Part shown: positions 1-11,016 of the stretch, piece after piece
How the letters are laid out: each line of letters begins with the position of its first letter
Position numbering within the stretch: the first letter of the stretch is position 1
Source of the DNA: Hemibagrus wyckioides
Taxonomy: Eukaryota; Chordata; Actinopteri; Siluriformes; Bagridae
Direction of reading: 5' to 3'
Assembly (NCBI RefSeq): GCF_019097595.1
Contig: NC_080715.1
Span: 22,671,573-22,735,572 of the forward strand
DNA length: 64,000 bases
The notes under the pieces: generated by a model
Databases searched by the model: none
The model's input: the letters and a program-made list of their open reading frames with translations, nothing else
Told to the model about the DNA's origin: nothing
Program-made: the position numbers and the translations under genes

Positions 1-211
1 CTTAATTCCACAGATACTACAAACTGGTCAGTATATTCACTAGGTTGCTACAAAAGGTACTGTAAGTATTGCATACAATAATGCAGCAATAACAGAACAA
101 TGCACTGACATTTACTTTTTACTTTTGATACTTAAGTACTTCTGTAATGTTTGACCAGTAGTATCTGTACTTTCCCTCAAGTACGGAAGTTGTGTACTTT
201 GTCCACCTCTG
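1..211. mobile_element. hAT element, right end only
   Basis: This is the right-hand end of a hAT-type DNA transposon. It finishes in the inverse complement of CAGAGGTGGACA, preceded by repeated AAGTACTT-like words typical of fish hAT subterminal regions. The left half is outside the window; its equivalent is seen whole at the unit 1/2 and unit 2/3 junctions. Confidence 0.6.
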
Positions 212-217
212 TACATA

Positions 218-1459
218 CACTATATTGCCAAAAGTATTCGCTCACCTGCCTTGACTCGCATATGAACTTAAGTGACATCCCATTCCTAATCCATAGGGTT
301 CAATATGATGTCGGTCCACCCTTTGCAGCTATAACAGCTTCAACTCTTCTGGGAAGGCTGTCCACAAGGTTTAGGAGTGTGTTTATGGGAATTTTTGACC
401 ATTCTTCCAGAAGCGCATTTGTGAGGTCACACACTGATGTTGGACGAGAAGGCCTGGCTCTCAGTCTCCGCTCTAATTCATCCCAAAGGTGTTCTATCGG
501 GTTGAGGTCAGGACTCTGTGCAGGCCAGTCAAGTTCATCCACACCAGACTCTGTCATCCATGTCTTTATGGACCTTGCTTTGGTCACTGGTGCACAGTCA
601 TGTTGGAAGAGGAAGGGGCCAGCTCCAAACTGTTCCCACAAAGTTGGGAGCATGGAATTGTCCAAAATGTCTTGGTATGCTGAAGCATTCAGAGTTCCTT
701 TCACTGGAACTAAGGGGCCAAGCCCAGCTCCTGAAAAACAACCCCACACCATAATCCCCCCTCCACCAAACTTTACACTTGGCACAATGCAGTCAGACAA
801 GTACCGTTCTCCTGGCAACCGCCAAACCCAGACTCGTCCATCAGATTGCCAGATGAAGAAGCGCTCCAGAGAACGTGTCTCCACTGCTCTAGAGTCCAGT
901 GGCTGCGTGCTTTACACCACTGCATCCGACGCTTTGCATTGCACTTGGTGATGTATGGCTTGGATGCAGCTGCTCGGCCATGTAAACCCATTCCATGAAG
1001 CTCTCTGCGCACTGTTCTTGAGCTAATCTGAAGGCCACATGAAGTTTGGAGGTCTGTAGCGATTGACTCTGCAGAAAGTTGGCGACCAGAAAGTTCGCAC
1101 TATGCGCCTCAGCATCCGCTGACCCCGCTCCGTCAGTTTACGTGGTCTACCACTTCGTGGCTGAGTTGCTGTCGTTCCCAAACACTTCCACGTTCTTATA
1201 ATACAGCTGACAGTTGACTGTGGAATATTTAGGAGCGAGGAAATTTCACGACTGGATTTGTTGCACAGGCGGCATCCTGTCACAGTTCCACGCTGGAATT
1301 CACTGAGCTCCTGAGAGCGACCCATTCTTTCACAAATGTTTGTAAAAACAGTCTGCATGCCTAGGTGCTTGATTTTATACACCTGTGGCCATGGAAGTGA
1401 TTGGAACACCTGATTCTGATTATTTGGATGGGTAAGCGAATACTTTTGGCAATATAGTG
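218..1459 (-). mobile_element. Tc1-like element, dead copy, unit 1
   Basis: The element begins with CACTATATTGCC and ends with its inverse complement, with TA on both sides (216-217 and 1460-1461), the Tc1/mariner signature. The transposase is on the minus strand. The N-terminal helix-turn-helix part starts near 1324 and the DDE part lies at 300-884. Compared with the open copy at 60842-61924, a 10-bp deletion near 857 removes the first catalytic Asp of the DDE triad and shifts the frame, and an altered stretch near 1085-1097 shifts it again. The second Asp and the Glu (spacing 34 residues, DD34E) are still readable. Unit 1 also has Thr for His beside the second Asp. The copy cannot make transposase. 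Confidence 0.92.
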
Positions 1460-1951
1460 TATAATGAAACGTATACAATTGTATAATATAAACTCCAGCA
1501 GTTCTACGTATGTTTAAAAGGATATTCAGTACGAGTATATTCTCAGGATGAGCTCAGTTTTCATGATTAGAGCAGAAGTTTTTAAACACAAGTCTACATT
1601 ATATTCATATGAGATCGCCGACTGAAGCAATGGTGACATTTGGGCATAAACTGTTGATGGGAAGTGCAGATTTTTAAGCTATCCATGTGTGTTCATCCAC
1701 AGCAGCAGAAGTGGAGTCATAAATGCAGACAGCTCCAAGACCATAAATATGATGATATTGAATGAAAGCAAATAGCAGCCAGTTAGGTATAATGATCATA
1801 ATTTATTTACAGGAATTTATTTACGGTAATTAAAATTTATTTACAGGAATATATTTACAGGAATTCTAATTTATTTACAGGAATATATTTACAGGAATTC
1901 TAATTTATTTACAGGAATATATTTACAGTGATTCTAATGTATTGGTAATTA
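1460..1951. repeat. AT-rich spacer with 34-bp minisatellite
   Basis: No gene is seen. Positions 1800-1935 hold about three copies of a 34-bp repeat built around the word ATTTACAGGAAT, preceded by degenerate half copies. Unit 2 has the same number (12599-12734) and unit 3 has one copy fewer (23400-23501). The spacing is contiguous with no unique spacers, so this is a minisatellite and not a CRISPR array. Confidence 0.85.
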
Positions 1952-4493
1952 CAGTATCTCACAAAAGTGAGTACACCCCTCACATTTTTGTAAATATTTT
2001 ATTATATCTTTTCATGTGACAACACTGAAGAAATGACACTCTGCTCCAATGTAAAGTAGTGAGTGTACAGCCTGTATAACAGTGTAAATTTGCTGTCCCC
2101 TCAACATAACTCAACACACAGCCATTAATGTCTAAACTGTTGGCAGCAAAAGTGAGTACACCCCTAAGTGGAAATGTCCAAATTGGGCCCAATTAGCCAT
2201 TTACCCTCCACGGTGTCATGTGACTCGTTAGTGTTACAAGGTCTCAGGTCTGAATGGGGAGCAGGTGTGGTAAATTTGGTGTTATCCCTCTCACACTCTC
2301 TCGTACTGGTCACTGGAAGTTCAACATGGCACCTCATGACAAAGAACACTCTGAGGATCTGAAAAAAAGAATTGTTGCTCTACATAAAGATGGCCTAGGC
2401 TATAAGAAGGTTGCCAAGACCCTGAAACTGAGCTGCAGCACGGTGGGCAAGACCATACAGCGGTTTTACAGGACAGGTTCCACTCAGAGTAGACCTCGCC
2501 AAGGTCGACCAAAGAAGTTGAGTGCACGTGCTCAGCGTCATATCCGGAGCCTGTCAGTGCTCAGACCATACACCGCATCAAATTGGTCTGCATGGCTGTC
2601 GTCCCAGAAGGAAGCCTCTACTAAAGATGATGCGCAAGAAAGCCCGCATACAGTTTGCTGAAGACAAGGAGACTAAGGACATTACTGGAACCATGTCCTG
2701 TGGTCCGATGAGACCAAGATAAACTTATTTGGTTCAGATGGTGTCAAGCGTGTGTGGCGGCAACCAGGTGAGGAGTACAAAGACTAGTGTGTCTTGCCTA
2801 CAGTCAAGCATGGTGGCGGGAGTGTCATGGTCTGGGCCTGCGTGAGTGCTGCCGGCACTGGGGAGCTACAGTTCATTGAGGGAACCACGAATGCCAACAT
2901 GTACTGCGACATACTGAAGCAGAGCATGATCCCCTCCCTTCGGAGACTGGGCCGCAGGGCAGTATTCCAACATGATAACGACCCCAAACACACCTCTAAG
3001 ACGACCACTGCCTTGCTAAAGAAGCTGAGGGTAAAGGTGATGGACTGGCCAAGCATGTCTCCAGACCTAAACCCTACTGAGCATCTGTGGGGCATCCTCA
3101 AACGGAAGGTGGGGGAGCACAAGGTACATCCCTAAGTGGAAATGTCCAAATGTCCACTTTGGGCCCAAAGCGTCAATATTTTGTGTGGCCACCATTATTT
3201 TCCGGCACTGCCTTAACCCTCTTGGGCATGGAGTTCACCAGAGCTTCACAATTTGCCACTGGAGTCCTCTTCCACTCCTCCATGATGACATCACAGAGCT
3301 GGTGGATGTTAGAGACCTTGCGCTCCCCCACCTTCCGTTTGAGGATGCCCCAGCAAGGCAGTGTTCGTCTTGGAGGTGTGGTTCGGGTCGTTATCATGTT
3401 GGAATACTGCCCTGCGGCCCAGTCTCCGAAGGGAGGGGATCATGCTCTGCTTCAGTATGTCGCAGTACATGTTGGCATTCGTGGTTCCCTCAATGAACTG
3501 TAGCTCCCCAGTGCCGGCAGCACTCACGCGGGCCCAGACCATGACACTCCCACCACCATGCTTGACTGTAGGCAAGACACACTTGTCTTTGTACTCCTCA
3601 CCTGGTTGCCGCCACACACGCTTGACACCATCTGAACCAAATAAGTTTATCTTGGTCTCATCGGACCACAGGACATGGTTTCAGTAATCCATGTGATTAG
3701 TCTGCTTGTCTTCAGCAAACTGTATGCGGGCTTTCTTGTGCAGCATCCTTAGTAGAGGCTTCCTTCTGGGACGACAGCCATGCAGACCAATTTGATGCGG
3801 TGTGCGGCGTATGGTCAGCACTGACAGGCTGACCCCCCACCCCTTCAACCTCCGCAGCAATGCTGGCAGCACTCATACGTCTATTTCCCAAAGACAACCT
3901 CCGGATATGACGCTGAGCACGTGCACTCAACTTCTTCGGTGGACCACGGCGAGGCCTGTTCTGAGCGGAACCTGTCCTGTAAAACCGCTGTATGGTCTTG
4001 CCCACCGTGCTGCAGCTCAGTTTCAGGGTCTTGGCAACCTTCTTATAGCCTAGGCCATCTTTATGTAGAGCAACAATTCTTTTTTTCAGATCCTCAGAGA
4101 GTTCGTTGTCATGAGGTGCCATGTTGAACTTCCAGTGACCAGTACGAGAGAGTGTGAGAGGGATAACACCAAATTTACCACACCTGCTCCCCATTCACAC
4201 CTGAGACCTTGTAACACTAACGAGTCACATGACACCGGGGAGGGTAAATGGCTAATTGGGCCCAATTTGGACATTTCCACTTAGGGGTGTACTCACTTTT
4301 GCTGCCAACGGTTTAGACATTAATGGCTGTGTGTTGAGTTATGTTGAGGGGACAGCAAATTTACACTGTTATACAGGCTGTACACTCACTACTTTACATT
4401 GGAGCAGTGTCATTTCTTCAGTGTTGTCACATGAAAAGATATAATAAAATATTTACAAAAATGTGAGGGGTGTACTCACTTTGTGAGATACTG
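1952..4493. mobile_element. Palindromic pair of Tc1-like elements, unit 1
   Basis: Two copies of a second Tc1-like family sit tail to tail, making an inverted repeat of about 2.5 kb with TA on both sides (1950-1951, 4494-4495). Outer ends start CAGTATCTCACAAA. The left copy runs forward from 1952, has a helix-turn-helix start near 2327, an in-frame TAG near 2786, and stops abruptly after the DDE Glu region near 3123. The right copy runs backward from 4493; its transposase C-terminus reaches 3173, but a deletion near 3350 removes the segment with the catalytic Glu. Neither half can make an active enzyme, though both outer ends are present. Confidence 0.9.
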
Positions 4494-4710
4494 TAGAGTT
4501 GTCAATTAGAATTGGTTGGGTGAGTTGTTGGGTGCTGATGTTCTGACCCAACATGGCCTATCCATCATCTGTGGAATAAAAACATGTTTAAATTAATATA
4601 GAGAATTGTAGAACATAAAAGAAGAATGCAGTAGTGTTCTAGTACAATCCATGTGATCTAGATTATATTCTATGTTAGTTCATTTTAAGTAGATCTGATG
4701 TTTTACCTGG
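4494..4710 (-). other. 3' flank of PIM-like gene, possible UTR exon
   Basis: On the minus strand, a good splice donor (CAG/GTAAAA) lies just after the kinase stop codon near 4708, and an acceptor (TCCACAG) lies near 4572. This suggests a spliced 3' untranslated exon reaching toward the Tc1 palindrome. An alternative donor at CAG/GTTAGC before the stop would swap the last residues for a few new ones. No polyadenylation site was fixed. Confidence 0.35.
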
Positions 4711-7700
4711 CTAACCTGAAAGGCCTTCTGGGAACCACCCATGTTTACTGATCTGCCTCAGGCTTGGTCTCTTGGTGGGATCTTGCTCCAAGCACCAGTT
4801 GATCAGATGGCGGCAGGCTGTGTGGGCAGTGATATGAAACAGAGACAGAAATTTAGTCACAAATTTTTAACTTCAGCTTGCAATTTCACTATCATTTTTC
4901 TCAGATTTGTTGTAATATCTCAAAATGCTGTTTTTATATTCTCTCACATTCAGACAGGCCAGGTATGAAATTGAGGGACCCAGCAACAATTTCCTCCTCA
5001 TTACTGAAGGGCATTTCTCCACAGACTAAGCTGTGTAGGAGAATGCCGAGACTCCAGACGGTAGCATGGTCGGCGTAGTACTGTTGTTGCTGGATCCATT
5101 CTGGAGGCCAAAAATCTGGAGTTCCTGAGCAGAAGAGCAAGAACAACATCAGCAAGATCACAACTTAGATATTCCTTTCATTCTGTGCAGTATCTGTCGA
5201 TGAGCAATTACCTGCATATTCCTCGTAGGGCGTGTCCTGCCACAAATCGCCACAGCCAAAATCGATCAGTTTTACGTCCAGGGTGTCGGAGTTGAAAAGA
5301 AGGTTTTCCGCCTTGATGTCACGGTGGAAAACCTTCCGACTTTGGCAGTAGCGGGCAGCCTCGACCACCTGCAGCATGAAATAATAATAATAATAATAAT
5401 AATAAAAAATACCATCAGTCATTGAACACATAAAGAAAACTCTCAGGATCAAAATCAAACGAGCTCAATTAAATTTCCTCTAAACACAACTAGTTAGATG
5501 ACTGTAACTATGTACTATACTCTAAAAAGAACAACCAGTCTCAGCAAGACTGGACCCTTACAGCCACATCACATAGTCACAGCCACACCATACATCAGTA
5601 CCCCTAAATAAACAGTTCAATCACACACGTATCTAAATTACACACACACACAAAATACATGATACAAAAATGATGCCTTTGTGGATTGTTTTTCTTAGTA
5701 TTACTAACTTCACCATTATTATTTGCATTGGTGCATCACTTTGTGTTCTCCATTTTTATGGGATTTTTACTTTGTGAAGCATCTGATAAAGCTATCAAAC
5801 ATGTTGTCACGAGTCAATCAAGAACAAACAAATCAACAGCAAACAAATTCTTTAGTTATGCAAAGAGGGGCCATAGTGAAAGATGAATCACCTGCAGCAT
5901 GATCATTTTGGCCAGCACCTCACTGAGTGTGCCTCCTTCACTCAACAGTAGCTCATATACGTCCATGCAGGGGATTGGTCTTTCCAGGACTAACAGGAGG
6001 CTGTTGTCCATTTCAAACCAATCCACAAGCTGCAGAACGTACTGGCAGTGAGGTGGCTTTGACAGCATTTGCATTAAAGCCACCTCTAGATGGAGCTTGC
6101 AGGTCTCACCAGGCTAGCAATAAAAAAAAAAACCCCATAAAATTAGCATAGTTTCATAGTTTTCAGTATATGAAACCTAGATGCTGCTGTGAGCTAAGAC
6201 TAATGTGACTGAACTGAGGAGAATTAGACTTTGAAAGAAAGATATTTGCAGCATATGGATGTTATGTTGGATGTGTTATCATGGTGAAAGTACGCTAGTT
6301 TGAAGTGTCATTTACCTTTAGCTCACATTATATTACTTGTTCAATTTATAATGAATATGTTGTTGCTTATATGTGATTTGATGTAATCTAGGTATTGACC
6401 ATAACTATCTGATTGGGGTGAGGGCTGTTGACTTATGAAAGTAGTCAGCAACAGTGACTAATGCAGCATCTAGGATTCTTATACCGAAAAATGACAGCAA
6501 GTTGCATTCGTTTTGCATAGTTTTGGTCTTTAAAGAAATTGTGAACAGGACTTTATTGCTACTATAACAGCAGTCACGTAAGGTTACTTACAACTGTGAT
6601 GTACAGCTCCGAGCCATCCTTACGGATGTGTTTAATGGCGACCTACAAACAAAACAAAAACAAAACGTAAACAAATAGGAACGAGCCTTAAGCATTAAAT
6701 CTAGTAATAGCTCTGTTCAGTGTGTTATCTTATTTCGACCGATATCAGAACTAAAACCTAGACACATTTTATTTATACCATTTATAGGTTAGCTCTGTAC
6801 CTTATGACAGTTGGTAGTGTAATGTCTCTAACTAGATAATCAACTTGTGCGTTGTAACCGAATAAACTACCAGTAAATTTTATAGGGATAATGTAATTGC
6901 ATTTTCTAATGTGTAATCTGTCCCAGCATTTCCTTATTCCTGTGTCAGGAAATAAAAATGTGACATCACACGAGCTGGGGACAGAACCTGGGTGTCTAAA
7001 ACCACTAAACACCTGGTGTATATATAGGGAGGCTTATCAAGGGAAACAGGTGAGGGCAGAAGGTGCGAACAGAACAGTGAAATAGGTGGGACAAATAACA
7101 ACGAGATCACGTGACACAGAAATCATAAACACAAGCTTAAAACTAGTCCCGGGATTAATACAGTTCTATCTAATCTTATCTGATCTGATCTTATCTTATG
7201 AAAAACAAAAAAAGTATTTTAATAATCCTCTTTTTAAAAAAACAACGAGGAATCCTGTGAAGTAAACCTACAAAAAAAGGGATGCCCTACAATGAAATTA
7301 CAACCTTATTATAGATTTAAATCACCAGAGAAAGTTTTTGGAGAAAGTGCACAGGCAGAAATCTGGACAATGCTCATGTCATTAACCTCATTAATGCTCT
7401 ACAGTTCATGTATTGTGTTGACCAGTGCAATCTGCAGGATTTGCACAGGCATTTACCTGCTGTCCATCTTTCCTACGAACTCCTTCGTACACTGATCCAA
7501 AGCCTCCACTCCCCAGCAGATTTCCGATGGTGTACAGATCGAGAAATCTCTGTGCTAAAGAAAACAAATAAAGAAAGACACGAAATGAGCCTCGTGTTTG
7601 TTGTCCTCTTCTGTGTGTATGTAGCGCGCTGAGTTAGCATTAACGTAAGGGATCGCTCGCCTAACTCAAGATGCAGCAGAAATCACACGAAGCTCACACA

Positions 7701-8472
7701 GGTCGCATTTCACATCTCGAGGGGTTTTTAATAGCAACAGCGTTATTTATTTAAAGAAGACAACTTAAATGAGCAACAGAAATGAAAATAAAAAGATCGG
7801 AGCCGCACACATGCTGTACTCGCGGCTCAGGTGACTGCAGACTGACCACAACAAAAAACAAAAATGGCGCTCTGCTCTTAAAGGAGCCACAGCTTATTTC
7901 ACTCGTTACAGGTGAAATGGTCAGTAATAAATCAGTGGTTTATTTCATGTATTTAGTTCAGTAATTTGTCTTACATACCCTTTGGATCACTGAGGAATTC
8001 CAGACAAGCAGGGTGTAAAGTGGGCACCTCTTGGACCTGAAATATGCAATATCACCTTTACAAAAGTATTCTCTCACATTATTTGTACACACATATTGCT
8101 ACAGCAGCGTTTGGCTCAAGTATAAAAATAAGATATAACTTGAATTAAAAAAGAGTTTATTACCTCGTCGTCCACATCCCAATCCTCAGACCGGATGTCT
8201 TGGTAGGTTGTGAACTTTTCAGGCATCGGGGTGTCATCTGCCTCTGAGTCCAAGTCCCACATCTCAGCTTGCAGCTCCGTGAAAACGGGCATTTCAGCTG
8301 TATCCTGCGATCGGTGGTAGTCCATATCCCACACTAGGTCCATCATCTTCAGGAACGATGTATTTATATCAAGAATGCAGCACTTGCCAAAATCAGATAA
8401 TCCTCTCTGGTCAGCGCGTGTGTTGTTCTGTTTAAAAAATAACCGTTGCCATGGCAATGACGCAAACTTCAT
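4711..8472 (-). CDS. PIM-like serine/threonine kinase, unit 1
   Basis: Eight exons with consensus splice sites, all in phase, encode 392 residues: 8164-8472, 7979-8036, 7457-7554, 6592-6642, 5892-6113, 5212-5368, 4948-5124, 4711-4817. The order of kinase motifs is complete: glycine loop GSGGFGSV (138-145 region), catalytic Lys159 in VAIK, helix-C Glu182, hinge ERPIP with the proline typical of PIM kinases (216-220), catalytic loop HRDIKAEN with Asp263 and Asn268, DFG 282-284, and PPEW 305-308. The C-lobe includes WSLGILL. PIM kinases are constitutively active cytosolic/nuclear Ser/Thr kinases, and fish genomes carry many PIM-like copies. The first ~120 residues are an acidic extension that I do not know from PIM1-3. 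Translation may instead start at Met43/Met44. Introns hold only an (AAT)n tract (~5380), a CA tract and AT-rich DNA. Residue 386 region reads WFPE here, WFTE in the other units. Confidence 0.9.
8445..8458. promoter_or_regulatory. RFX-type X-box motif, unit 1
   Basis: GTTGCCATGGCAAT is one base from the palindromic X-box bound by RFX factors. It overlaps the first codons of the longest kinase reading frame, which would fit a promoter or 5' UTR if translation really starts at Met43/44. The same motif is at 19246-19259 and 30021-30034. It is a motif match only. Confidence 0.35.
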
Positions 8473-9098
8473 TACGTCTTAAATTCTAAAACTCAGTCAA
8501 ATCAAGGGGTGTTTTTTTCATCGTGAAAAAAAGTCTAATCAGTCTGAGTGAAGAACATTAGACCACTCATTTTTTCTTGTAAATATCAGACACCCGACAG
8601 ACAAGTAAATCTGACTTGTGACTCTGGCATATTTACTCGAATTAATAAAGTACTTGAAGCAAGTTGCAAAAAATCATGTAAAATTTACGCCGTCTTGAAG
8701 CGAGGAATCTGCGCATGCGTGAAAAGTAATGCCGCGATGATTCAAGGCTTCTCGATCTCCATCAGTTCTCGAAGGGTAAGTACTATTTAAAACCGCATTA
8801 TATTACGGATCATTAGATTTAATTCATTAAAGAAATTTGTCATCACTTAATTCTGTACCTTTGAAAAGTTTAGCGTGTTCTTGAGTTAGCTTTGTAAAAC
8901 GAGCGCCATATAAGCTAACGTTAATGTTGTAGTCAAAGTTGCAAAGTGTTGAACAAGTTTTTAAGTTTTAGTTTTTTAAGTTTAAGTTTTTGTTGAATAT
9001 TTGTCTCACATTCCCTCATTTTATATAAATCGTGCACAATATAAATCATTCCCCCAGTCTCTAATTACTTTACTAAATTGTGCGTTGTTTGTTAATAG
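8473..9098. promoter_or_regulatory. Divergent promoter region and first noncoding exon
   Basis: This stretch separates the minus-strand kinase from the plus-strand SAMD3-like remnant. At 8710-8721 lies an NRF1-like palindrome (TGCGCATGCGTG, one mismatch from consensus). A donor AAGG/GTAAGT at 8776 and an acceptor TTAATAG ending at 9098 bound an intron, so a 5' exon of the plus-strand transcript likely ends at 8776. No coding sequence is recognised. Equivalents lie at about 19274-19899 and 30049-30674. Confidence 0.4.
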
Positions 9099-9299
9099 GT
9101 CCCTTCTTTACTCAGTCGTGTCCACTTTGTAAATGACCACAACTCAAGAAACCAAGAAAAGCTGAACTGAACTATCTGCCACCACATCCTAACGGGGAAT
9201 CCATTGAGACTTTAGAAAAAGAGCGACAAGCTTTGCTGGATGAAGTCAAAAAGAAAGACAGAGTCTTGAAAATTCAAGACAAAAATGTCTTGAAGTGAT
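9099..9299 (+). pseudogene. SAMD3-like gene fragment, unit 1
   Basis: One frame reads [19 protein letters not shown] and then a charged stretch ending at a TGA near 9296. This resembles the N-terminal part of fish SAM-domain-containing protein 3-like proteins, recalled from the family rather than searched. A TGA interrupts the same frame near 9133, upstream of the recognisable part. The rest of the gene is missing: sequence jumps to a match of 31937 onward, ending with a poly(A)-signal-like AATAAA. The fragment is therefore a truncated, internally deleted relic. Confidence 0.5.
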
Positions 9300-9583
9300 C
9301 TTAAGCTTTAAAGGTTTCTGTAAATGCTTGCTAATTCTTGCATTGTTATTTCTTCCTAATAAAAAAAAAATGATCAGCATTTTTCTACAAGGTTTGTTTT
9401 ATACACTCTCTCCATCTTCACACAGCAGATCTTGTCTTGTTCTGGTTACAAACTTTTTTAATCTAAATGTTTCCTGGTGAGTAAAGTCCTTGTCTTTTAT
9501 TATGGCTGTAGGTGAGTCCACTAACTTTTGTATTATTGGGGAAGTGCTGATGTACTTGGATTCGTTTCATGTTTTTGAACAAA

Positions 9584-9901
9584 TCATTCAATCTCTTTTG
9601 CTTTATATCCACCTATTTGTTTATCATTGTTTTGTTCATCCTCATCACTGCTAGATTCCATTTCTGCTTCCTGACTGTTTATGATTAGTTTTTCTTTTTC
9701 CATTTGAACTAGTCCTTTCTTTCTTGACTGAGGAACACTGTTCCCTGCTTTAGATTTTCTTTTTGACCTGACCAGAGTACAACCAGCATCATCTGTGATC
9801 ATGTTTTCTGGACCTGAACACTCATCATTACTTTGACTGTTAGTTGGTTGCGTGCTCTGTTTGGTGTTCTCATTCACATTAACTTGTTTTTTTTTCTCCA
9901 T
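9584..9901 (-). pseudogene. L1 ORF1-like fragment, unit 1
   Basis: An open frame of 105 residues, lysine-rich then acidic (ESSSDEDEQ), ends with GGYKAKEIE before a stop. A shifted frame just downstream continues with MKRIQVHQHFP. A low-complexity acidic linker followed by a GGY..EI block and a VE.FFPD-like motif recalls the C-terminal end of fish L1-type ORF1 proteins. If so, it is a frameshifted fragment. The family assignment is from memory and tentative. An identical copy is in unit 2, none in unit 3. Confidence 0.4.
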
Positions 9902-9918
9902 CTGATTTGTTTTACATG

Positions 9919-11010
9919 CAGAGGTGGACAGTAATGAAGTACATTTACTTGAGTACTGTACTTAAGTACACTTTCTGAGTATCTGTACTTTACTTGAGTA
10001 TTATTTTTTCTGGAAACTTGTTACTTTAACTTCACTACATTTGAAAGACAAATATTCTAGTAGTTTTCCATCATTTTTTGAACTTGGTGGCAAAATGGAC
10101 GAAGACAGATCATCGGCGCAGTGCGCGCATCCATGGCCCTACTTAGACAGTATGTTCCACTTTTTAGAAAAGAGTAAAGATTCTTTGAGTTTTAAATGTT
10201 TGTTTACCGAAAACAAACCACATGGCAGCCTACAAAAACTCTCCATCCAACCTGCGGAAGCATATTGAGGTCTGTATACTTTTAATTTCTGGTAAAAGCT
10301 TGAAATGGTGTTGTCTGTACCCTGAAGTATGTATGGTAAGGCAGCTGTTTTATTTTTTATGTATTTGTTTGCCTAGTTGCTATAGCTTTGCATATATTCA
10401 CCACCAACGCATTGGTAATGATGTTAGTTAACACTCAAAAACGTATGCTGCGTCCAAATTCTCATACTATCTGTCCTAAACAGTAATCGAAAATAGAATT
10501 AGTATGCCCCAAATCGTGGTATGCTGAAAAGCGTATTCCAAAAATTCCCGGATGGTCTACTACTTCCGGTAGAAATTGCAAGTGCAGAGTTGTGTAGCTG
10601 GGTTTTAAAGCAAGTTGGATTTTTTTTGCTGCATTTACAGACCACTTGATTCAAATGTGCATGAATGGATACACACAGATGTGTACTTCTTTACTGGGGG
10701 TGGTAGGGGTGTTAAATAAAAAATGAAAATGATTATACCCGTCTTTTTTTTTCAGTTCAGTTGTTTAATTTCTACAGGTTTTGTAACATTCTAAAAGCTC
10801 TTAATTCCACAGATACTACAAACTGGTCAGTATATTCACTAGGTTGCTACAAAAGGTACTGTAAGTATTGCATACAATAATGCAGCAATAACAGAACAAT
10901 GCACTGACATTTACTTTTTACTTTTGATACTTAAGTACTTCTGTAATGTTTGACCAGTAGTATCTGTACTTTCCCTCAAGTACGGAAGTTGTGTACTTTG
11001 TCCACCTCTG
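9919..11010 (+). mobile_element. hAT element spanning unit 1/2 junction
   Basis: The element begins CAGAGGTGGACA at 9919 and ends with the inverse complement at 11010; both subterminal regions carry AAGTAC-rich repeats. Near 10095-10270 is the start of a hAT transposase: HPWPYLDSMF and, in a shifted frame, SPSNLRKHIE, the end of a BED-type zinc finger. The rest of the transposase is gone. The flanks (TTTACATG left; TACATA right) do not form an 8-bp target duplication. About 10275-10799 is AT-rich with no further coding sequence recognised. Confidence 0.65.
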
Positions 11011-11016
11011 TACATA

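Larger units (their letters stand above)
1..10799. repeat. Tandem array unit 1 (about 10.8 kb)
   Basis: The first of three head-to-tail, near-identical blocks. Position 1 matches 10800 and 21601 base for base, and homology runs through the whole block. Contents in order: hAT right end, dead Tc1 copy, 34-bp minisatellite, Tc1 palindrome, PIM-like kinase on the minus strand, truncated SAMD3-like pseudogene on the plus strand, L1 ORF1-like fragment, hAT left end. Differences from the other units are scattered substitutions and short-repeat length changes. Because the block opens in the middle of a hAT element, at least part of a further unit probably lies to the left. Confidence 0.95.

Noticed and set aside
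151..951. A 266-residue plus-strand open frame, repeated in each unit
   Set aside because: It is antisense to the Tc1 transposase, whose minus-strand frame has the recognisable DDE motifs, and it extends into the terminal repeat.
1800..1935. Regular 34-bp repeats resembling a CRISPR array
   Set aside because: There are no unique spacers between repeats and the setting is a vertebrate genome; it is a minisatellite.
2254..2661. A 135-residue frame in the palindrome as a standalone DNA-binding protein
   Set aside because: It is the helix-turn-helix N-terminus of a Tc1 transposase followed by a frameshifted tail.
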